Part shown: positions 29,549 through 35,233 of the stretch, piece after piece
Layout: each line of letters opens with the position of its first letter
Position numbering within the stretch: position 1 is the stretch's first letter
Assembly (NCBI GenBank): GCA_013360565.1
Contig: JABWBI010000009.1
Coordinates: 1-35,233, forward strand
Direction of reading: 5' to 3'
Length of the DNA stretch: 35,233 nt
DNA from: Candidatus Sumerlaeia bacterium
Lineage (GTDB): Bacteria; Sumerlaeota; Sumerlaeia; JABWBI01
Notes under the pieces: model-generated
Databases searched by the model: none
Told to the model about the DNA's origin: nothing
What the model saw: only the letters and a program-made list of their open reading frames with translations
Position numbers and translations under genes: made by a program

Positions 29549-30265
29549 TCAGCAGATGGACTGGCCACCGTCGACGGCGAGGATCTGGCCCGTGATGTAG
29601 TCACTCCTCGCGAGTGCCACCACGGCCTGCGCAACATCATCTGGCGTTCCCCACCGGACGAGGGGCACTCGCCGGACCGCGGCGTCTCGCTGTGAGCCCG
29701 AGTAATCGTCGGGCGGCAGGACGGCGCCCGGCGCGACCCCGACGACGCGGATCTCCGGGGCGAGTGCGCGGGCGAGGCTCTGCGTGAGCGCGGCGAGGCC
29801 CGCCTTCGAGACGCAGTAGGCAGTGTGCCGAGGCCAGCTGGGGCGAGACCAGACCGCATCGATGATGTTGACAACAACGCCGCGCTCGCGCTGAAGCCCC
29901 GGGGCGGCCGCGCGGATGAGGCGCATCGGAGCCGTCATGTGTATCGCCACGTTGCGTTCCCAGGCCTCGTCCGTCAGCGGCCAGGGAGATGGCTCGAAGA
30001 TGGAGGCCGAGTTGATGAGCACACGGAGATCGCCCAGCGACGAGGTGACCTCCCCCACGAGGCGCTCAATGTCTGCGGCATCCGTGAGGTCGGCCTGGAA
30101 GGGCAGCGCGTCGCCGATCTCACGCGCGGTCGCAGCGGCCTCCTCCGGCGACGAGCGGTGATGAACCGCCACCCGCATGCCCTCGGCGCCGAGAGCCAAC
30201 GCAATGCAGCGGCCGATGCGCTTGGCGCCTCCGGTGACCAGGGCCGTCTTTCCGCGGAGCTCCAC
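29549..30265 (-). CDS. Short-chain dehydrogenase/reductase (pteridine reductase/FolM-like)
   Basis: KTALVTGGAKRIGRCIALAL (TGxxxGxG variant typical of pteridine reductases), LINSASIFEPSP, YCVSKAGLAALTQSLA (YxxxK), GQILAVDGGQSI. Confidence 0.88.
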   Translation of the reverse strand: MELRGKTALVTGGAKRIGRCIALALGAEGMRVAVHHRSSPEEAAATAREIGDALPFQADLTDAADIERLVGEVTSSLGDLRVLINSASIFEPSPWPLTDEAWERNVAIHMTAPMRLIRAAAPGLQRERGVVVNIIDAVWSRPSWPRHTAYCVSKAGLAALTQSLARALAPEIRVVGVAPGAVLPPDDYSGSQRDAAVRRVPLVRWGTPDDVAQAVVALARSDYITGQILAVDGGQSIC

Positions 30266-30297
30266 GCCAGGGAGAGTGGGGGAGAGGGGTCAAAACG

Positions 30298-30759
30298 TCA
30301 AGGCATCGGCGGGAGTCGCACGCCGGGGATGGGGTTGGGTCGACCGCCCTGCGTGGTTCCTGCCCCGCTGCTCAGGGCAGGTGGGGGAGACACGGGAGCC
30401 TGAGGAGCAGGGGCGACGGGTGGAAAGTGATCCGTGCAGTAGACTGTCCCATTGAGGTAGACGAACGTGCCTCCCGTCCGCGAATGCGGACATCGCGTGC
30501 TGACCCCTGACGCGCGCAGCAGGTCTCCGCTGATCTGGCCCCCGGAATGACTCACCAGCCACATCTCGATGTTGGCCTCGGCGGCTCGGCGACTGGCCTC
30601 GCAGCCGGTGGCCTGGGCCCGGTTGAGCGTGTTCGTGGCGGCGCCCGAGTCAGCGCTGTCGGCGAGGCCGCCGAACCAGCTGAAGCTACCGATCAGCAAG
30701 CCCAGGATCAGGAGGACGAACAGAATCTCGAGAAAGGCGAAGGCGCGACGCAAACGCAT
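30298..30759 (-). CDS. Prepilin-like (type II secretion/type IV pilus pseudopilin) protein
   Basis: MRLRRA|FAFLEILFVLLILGLLIG: hydrophobic helix with Glu at +5; C-terminal Cys motifs STRCPHSRTGGTFVYLNGTVYCTDH; Pro-rich tail. Confidence 0.75.
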   Translation of the reverse strand: MRLRRAFAFLEILFVLLILGLLIGSFSWFGGLADSADSGAATNTLNRAQATGCEASRRAAEANIEMWLVSHSGGQISGDLLRASGVSTRCPHSRTGGTFVYLNGTVYCTDHFPPVAPAPQAPVSPPPALSSGAGTTQGGRPNPIPGVRLPPMP

Positions 30760-30840
30760 GACAACATCCCTCAGATGGGCTGCTGATTGCATTATCGTCC
30801 AGCGGGGGCGAGGCGACAAGCCGAGAGGGACCACCTCGCC

Positions 30841-30870
30841 TTGACACTGCATCTGAGGTGGAGGATTCAA
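30841..30870 (+). promoter_or_regulatory. Candidate tRNA promoter (-35 box)
   Basis: Exact TTGACA at 30841-30846, placed about 40 nt before the tRNA 5' end; -10 region (GATTCA/ATTCAA) is poor. Confidence 0.3.
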
Positions 30871-30879
30871 GGAGCCGCC

Positions 30880-30956
30880 GCGCCAGTAGCTCAGCTGGAC
30901 AGAGCAGCGGACTTCTAATCCGCAGGTCGCAGGTTCGAGTCCTGCCTGGCGCGCCA
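30880..30956 (+). tRNA. tRNA-Arg (anticodon TCT), CCA encoded
   Basis: Acceptor GCGCCAG/CTGGCGC, anticodon arm GCGGA-CTTCTAA-TCCGC, T arm GCAGG-TTCGAGT-CCTGC, discriminator G then CCA. Confidence 0.96.
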
Positions 30957-31186
30957 GTCTGCTGCTGTGGGTGGGGTGGTTTTTGCTGGCACTTGGCCTC
31001 GAACTGAGACTATAGGAGTTCAAGAGGCGTGGAATGGACTGCGCAGCGCCCACCGCGAGAGTATCCCTCATGGAATTTCGCTCTCTCTGCGTGTTGGGGG
31101 GCCGTGCCAGACAGACCCGTTGGGGTTTGGCTGCGCGGTGGGAATGGGGTCCTCGCGTTTTTTCCTACAACTTGTTGGGGTGAACC

Positions 31187-32818
31187 GTGTCCTGTCCTGA
31201 GACCATTCCGATCGAGGCCGATTCCCCCGGACTCAGTGCCACGTCTGGCGTGTCAGATGCTGGACTGGTGGAACGTGCCCGGCAGGGGGATGCGGAGGCG
31301 TTCGGATTCCTGGTGGAGCGTCACTTCGAGGTGGTCCACCTGATCGCGTATTCGCGCGTGCGCGACCGCGATGCGGCAGAGGACATTGCACAGGACGTCT
31401 TTGTGAAGGCCTTTCTCTCCCTTGAGCACCTGCGGGATCCGGGAAAATTCCGGCCCTGGTTGAGCCAGATCGCCCGTCACTTGGCGCTCAATTGGCGGCG
31501 AGACCGCGGAACGGAGCGGGGGAGAGCGATCTCGCTCGAAGAGATACCGTCGGAGCACATGGACCGCGATGGGGCGCGGCCGGGGGATCAGATCGCGGCG
31601 AGCCAAGAATCGGTCGAAGTGGGCCGGGCCCTGAGGCGGCTGCCGGAGGACCTGCGCGAGGTGGTGGTTCTCCGCTTCGTGGGGGATCTCAGCAACGTGG
31701 AGATTGCGCGACAGCTCGACGTTCATCCCGCGACAGTGGGCAGACATCTCGAGCGAGCCATGAAGATGATGAAAGCCGGGCTCGAGCCGCTCTTGCGGGG
31801 GCAGCAGGCCGCGATCCGGCCGCGGGTGTCGGCCCTTGCCCGGACCACGGCGGCAATTGCCGCGATCTCTGCCCTGCCGCCGGCGGCCAGGGCCGCGGCG
31901 ACTCAACAGGCGATGGCCCTCACGGAGAGAATCCTGCCTTCCGCGGGGCGCGCGGCTGGCCGGAGCGGCGGCGTGGCTCTCCTCTGGCGCACGCTTTCGC
32001 TTCCGCGGCAAATCGCGGTGTTGGCCACCGGCGCGGCCCTGATCTTGTCGGCAGGCTTGCTCTCATTCAACGTCGTGCGATCTCCGGCGATCCTCACGAA
32101 CTCGATCGGGATGCGGCTGCGGCCAATTCCGGGGGGGAGTTTCCTCATGGGAAGCCCGGAATCAGAGCCTGGCCGGCGCGTGACGGAGGGGCCGGTCCAC
32201 CGGGTGACGGTGCGACCATTCTACATGGGGGAAACCGAGGTCACCGTCGAGCAGTACCAGCAGTTCTTGGCAGCCACGGGCTTCCGCACCCCCCAGTTCT
32301 GGGAAGTCGTACAACGCCCTCATCCCAAGCTTCCGGCCCTGTACATCCGCTGGGAAGATGCCAAGGCCTTCTGCGATTGGCTATCCCGTGTGGAGGGAGT
32401 CACCTACCGGTTGCCGACCGAGGCCGAGTGGGAGTATGCGTGCCGGGCAGGCTCGACGACCACCTTTCATTGGGGCGATGAGATCACGGCGGCGGAGGCG
32501 AACTTCGACCTCCTCGGCGGAGAGGACGAGCAGAATCCACCTGTCAATGTGGGGTCTTATCCGCCCAACGCCTTCGGCCTTCATGACATGGCTGGCAATG
32601 CCCGCGAGTGGTGTCTGGACCTGTGGCACGACAACTATGTCGGTGCCCCCGTCGATGGGAGCGCCTGGGTCGAGGGCGCGGAGGCCTCACTCCCGGTCTA
32701 CCGGGGAGGCTCGTTCTGGGGCGGGGCGGAGATGTGCCGGTCGGCGTTCCGCAACGTGTGTACCCACCCGGAAAGCCACTTCAATCAGGGATTCCGTGTC
32801 GTCCGTGCGCTCGACTGA
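31187..32818 (+). CDS. ECF-type sigma-70 factor fused via a TM helix to a C-terminal FGE-sulfatase (SUMF1)-like domain
   Basis: Sigma region 2 (LVERARQGDAEAFGFLVERHFEVVHLIAYSRVRDRDAAEDIAQDVFVKAF), region 4 (LRRLPEDLREVVVLRFVGDLSNVEIARQLDVHPATVGRHLERAMKMMK), TM IAVLATGAALILSAGLLSFNVV, FGE motifs GGSFLMGS, TEVTVEQYQQFL, YRLPTEAEWEYACRAG, NAFGLHDMAGNAREWCLD, YRGGSF. GTG start. Confidence 0.92.
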   Translation: MSCPETIPIEADSPGLSATSGVSDAGLVERARQGDAEAFGFLVERHFEVVHLIAYSRVRDRDAAEDIAQDVFVKAFLSLEHLRDPGKFRPWLSQIARHLALNWRRDRGTERGRAISLEEIPSEHMDRDGARPGDQIAASQESVEVGRALRRLPEDLREVVVLRFVGDLSNVEIARQLDVHPATVGRHLERAMKMMKAGLEPLLRGQQAAIRPRVSALARTTAAIAAISALPPAARAAATQQAMALTERILPSAGRAAGRSGGVALLWRTLSLPRQIAVLATGAALILSAGLLSFNVVRSPAILTNSIGMRLRPIPGGSFLMGSPESEPGRRVTEGPVHRVTVRPFYMGETEVTVEQYQQFLAATGFRTPQFWEVVQRPHPKLPALYIRWEDAKAFCDWLSRVEGVTYRLPTEAEWEYACRAGSTTTFHWGDEITAAEANFDLLGGEDEQNPPVNVGSYPPNAFGLHDMAGNAREWCLDLWHDNYVGAPVDGSAWVEGAEASLPVYRGGSFWGGAEMCRSAFRNVCTHPESHFNQGFRVVRALD

Positions 32819-32871
32819 CCCTCGCAGCGCCCGCCCCTGATCGAAAAAAGCAGTCACCGTGCAATTCCCTT

Positions 32872-32932
32872 GGGGGGGCCGTGTCCGGTCATGTGGAGGG
32901 GGTGTGAGTCCCCCCCACTACCGGCGAGGAGG
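32872..32932 (+). promoter_or_regulatory. Structured 5' leader: strong hairpin directly upstream of the SD of the next gene
   Basis: CCGGT(32885-32889)/ACCGG(32920-32924), GTGG(32893-32896)/CCAC(32915-32918), GGGGG(32898-32902)/CCCCC(32910-32914), loop TGTGAGT; SD AGGAGG at 32927-32932; competing G7 tract at 32872-32878. Confidence 0.5.
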
Positions 32933-32938
32933 GCTGCC

Positions 32939-33244
32939 ATGCCCACGTGCGCGAGCTGCATGACCGAGAGCGACGATTGCCAGTTGGTGATGGCCGCGCT
33001 GAGCGAAGTGCCAGTCTGTCCCAGCTGCCTTGCTGGGATGGCCGTCTGCTCTGTCTGTGAGGAGAAGTTGCCTCCGGGCTTCGAGGTGGCGCGCAGGGGG
33101 AAGCGGGTGGTGTGTGAGAACTGCGAGAGCGCGGATCTGAGGTCGATGTCCACCGCCTTGGGGGACATTCTCAAGGGGCACCGGCGGCGGGGACGAGTGC
33201 ATGGGATGGCGAAGGCGAGGAAGAGCTCATGGGCCACCCGGTGA
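32939..33244 (+). CDS. Zinc-ribbon-like protein with four CxxC motifs
   Basis: 101 aa, CASC, CPSC, CSVC, CENC; AGGAGG SD six nt before ATG. Confidence 0.7.
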   Translation: MPTCASCMTESDDCQLVMAALSEVPVCPSCLAGMAVCSVCEEKLPPGFEVARRGKRVVCENCESADLRSMSTALGDILKGHRRRGRVHGMAKARKSSWATR

Positions 33245-34220
33245 GATCGTCGCGCGCGGCGGTGGCCATCCTGGCCTGCCTTGTGGCGGGCGCGGACTCC
33301 TCGGGGCCGGCCCCGGAGTCAAGTGTGGCGCAGGGACAGGGGCTGTCCGCAGGGGTGGATGCCTACCTGTGCGGCCGCACGGCTGAGGCGGAAGCCGTGT
33401 TTCGCGCGGTGCTGGCCGATCCCTCCCGGCACGCACCGATCGAGATCGAGCGGGCCCAGTTCTTCACTCTCAAGTGCCTGCACCGGAGGGGAGACTTGGC
33501 GGCGTTCGAGGTGGAGCTTGAGGCGCTGCGCGCGCGCAACCCACGGTCCCCCGCGCTCGACGACGCACTCTTTCTCTGGGCCACATTTTGCTATGAGCGG
33601 GGGGAGAGTGTGATGGCCGGCGCGATCTGCGATCTCTTCCGCGGGACGGCGGGGATCGAATGGTCCGAGTACGGAGAGCGGGCGGCTTTCCTGGCACTTC
33701 GGGCCTATCAGCGGGGCCAGGACCCGCTCTTCTTCGACGACGCGTACCGTCACTATGTTCGGACATATCCGAACTCGGTCAACCGGCCTCAGGCGGACTT
33801 CCTGCGGGCGAAGGTTGCCCTGGACCAGGAGCGCAACTACCCGCGGGCAGCCGGGCTCCTGCGTGACCTCGTTGCCGCTCACCCTGAGAGTGCCGTGACA
33901 GCTGATGCAGAAATCGACCTGCTCCACGCGCTGGCGCGCTGCCGCGACTGGCCGGCCATGGAGGAGCAGGGGGAGCATGTCACTACCGCGCTCGGTCGCA
34001 CCCATCCCCGTCATGCGGCGCGGGCGCTGGTCGAGCGGGGACTGTACCGGTGGATCCTGAACGGCGATGACGAGGGGGCGAGAGAGCTGTTCCAAGAAGC
34101 CGCGGACCGCTTTCCCGGGGTGACTGCGGCGATGGAAGCGCAGCGCTGGCTCCACGCCCTCGAGGATCCGGCCAGCCTCGATGCCCTGGACTTCCACTGG
34201 GAGGTGGCGTTGCGCTGCCG
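33229..34220 (+). CDS. Secreted TPR-like helical-repeat protein, apparent 3' truncation at junction (end approximate)
   Basis: Signal-like N-terminus MGHPVRSSRAAVAILACLVAG; repeats such as GRTAEAEAVFRAVLADPS, YPRAAGLLRDLVAAHPESA, GDDEGARELFQEAADRFPG. Frame stays open to 34620, but from about 34260 it is antisense to rplD. Confidence 0.65.
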
Positions 34221-34254
34221 TCTGGTCGCGAGGGATCGGCTCGCTTCCATCCGG

Positions 34255-34518
34255 GCGCACCGTGCCGTCGCCCTGGCGGGCGTTGCCCGTGTGCTTCTGC
34301 TTGAACATCTTCTTCGTGTTGCCGCTCACGAAGTGACGTTCCTTCGTCTGCACGGTGCCGACGCGGGCATTGGCCTCGTACTGGATCACCGCGTCGCGCA
34401 GCACGACGGGGTGGAAGCCCCGCGACTCGCGGCGCGTCTTCGGCAGCAGCGTCGCCTCGTCGAGGGTCGCGGTGCCGGAGGCACCGGAGCCCGCGTCGAT
34501 CGTCTTGACCTCGGCCAT
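34255..34518 (-). CDS. rplD: 50S ribosomal protein L4, N-terminal fragment (3' boundary approximate)
   Basis: [10 protein letters not shown]...[47 protein letters not shown]; downstream reading frame no longer looks like L4. Confidence 0.8.
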
Positions 34519-34609
34519 GGGTTCCTCGTTGCTCTCGTCGTGGTTCGTTGGGGGCCGCCGTCGGTGCGACGCCCCTCGTGGGGTCCGCCGCGCCGGCGCC
34601 GGCCGGGGA

Positions 34610-34918
<309 letters not shown>

Positions 34919-35003
34919 GTCAGTTGGTCCGTTGAGGTTGGATTCGGTTGGGCGAAAAGGGGTCGGAGAAAGGGTGGAGGGATTTGCGAGCCGGGTCCGC
35001 CGC

Positions 35004-35233
35004 TCAGGCATACTGGGCGGTCATGCGCTCGACGATGGCGGCGGGCACCTCCTCGAAGCGGAGCGGCTCCATCGAGAAGCTGGCGCGCCCCTTGGAGAGG
35101 CTGCGCATGTCGGTGGCGTAGCCGAACATCTCGGCCATCGGCACCTCGGCCTTGATCTCGGTCGCGCCGCCCGAGGGCTCCATCCCCTGCGGGCGCCCGC
35201 GCCGCGAGTTGAGGTCGCCGATCACGTCGCCGA
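35004..35233 (-). CDS. fusA: Elongation factor G, C-terminal part (cut by window edge)
   Basis: [63 protein letters not shown]. Confidence 0.95.
   Translation of the reverse strand, partial: GDVIGDLNSRRGRPQGMEPSGGATEIKAEVPMAEMFGYATDMRSLSKGRASFSMEPLRFEEVPAAIVERMTAQYA

Noticed and set aside
30760-31071. Upstream extension of the pseudopilin ORF containing RQAGLEPATCGLEVRCSVQLSYWR
   Set aside because: This is the antisense translation of the tRNA-Arg gene, a common annotation artefact; the real start is ATG at 30759.
31187-32818. FGE-like domain as the activator of the AlkP-superfamily protein (15110-16369) as a sulfatase
   Set aside because: The AlkP protein lacks an intact CxPxR sulfatase motif and the FGE-like domain lacks the catalytic Cys pair.
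32885-32924. Hairpin as a plain intrinsic terminator or group II intron remnant
   Set aside because: No T tract follows it. The loop only superficially resembles the GGUGAAAGUC hairpin of group II introns, and there is no RT ORF or domain V visible.
33319-34518. 399-aa minus-strand ORF as one protein
   Set aside because: Only the N-terminal ~85 aa are L4; the rest is the antisense of the TPR-like gene across a discontinuity.

Overview
High-GC bacterial window of about 35 kb. It is densely coding and mostly housekeeping or envelope genes, with no phage, transposon or CRISPR signature seen. Left to right: a Ser/Thr protein kinase cut by the window edge; a class A PBP; a small membrane exporter-like protein; DsbD; an HD-GYP / GAF-histidine kinase / small membrane protein operon; Mn-type SOD; a secreted protein; gatB; a pseudopilin-C-terminus-like protein; a FliL-like protein; a tight cysC / PHP / AlkP-superfamily / GT2 / NTase-like operon facing an FAD oxidoreductase; lepA; three large secreted proteins (LTD plus PQQ-type sugar dehydrogenase, S53-like subtilase with dockerin-like tail, seven-repeat FG-GAP propeller); purD-purN; an SDR; a pseudopilin; tRNA-Arg(TCT); an ECF sigma factor fused through a TM helix to an FGE-sulfatase-like domain; a four-CxxC protein behind a strong hairpin leader; a TPR-like protein; and finally rplD (partial), rpsJ and fusA (partial) on the minus strand. 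Best candidates for a second look: (1) the sigma-TM-FGE fusion and its downstream zinc-ribbon/TPR genes; (2) the G/C-tract hairpin leader just upstream of the zinc-ribbon SD; (3) the cysC-PHP-AlkP-GT2-NTase operon as a possible PAPS/glycan module; (4) a discontinuity near 34.2 kb where the TPR ORF and rplD run into each other with no stops and rplC is missing, probably an assembly chimera or rearrangement breakpoint. Homology calls are from motif recognition only; no database search was run.
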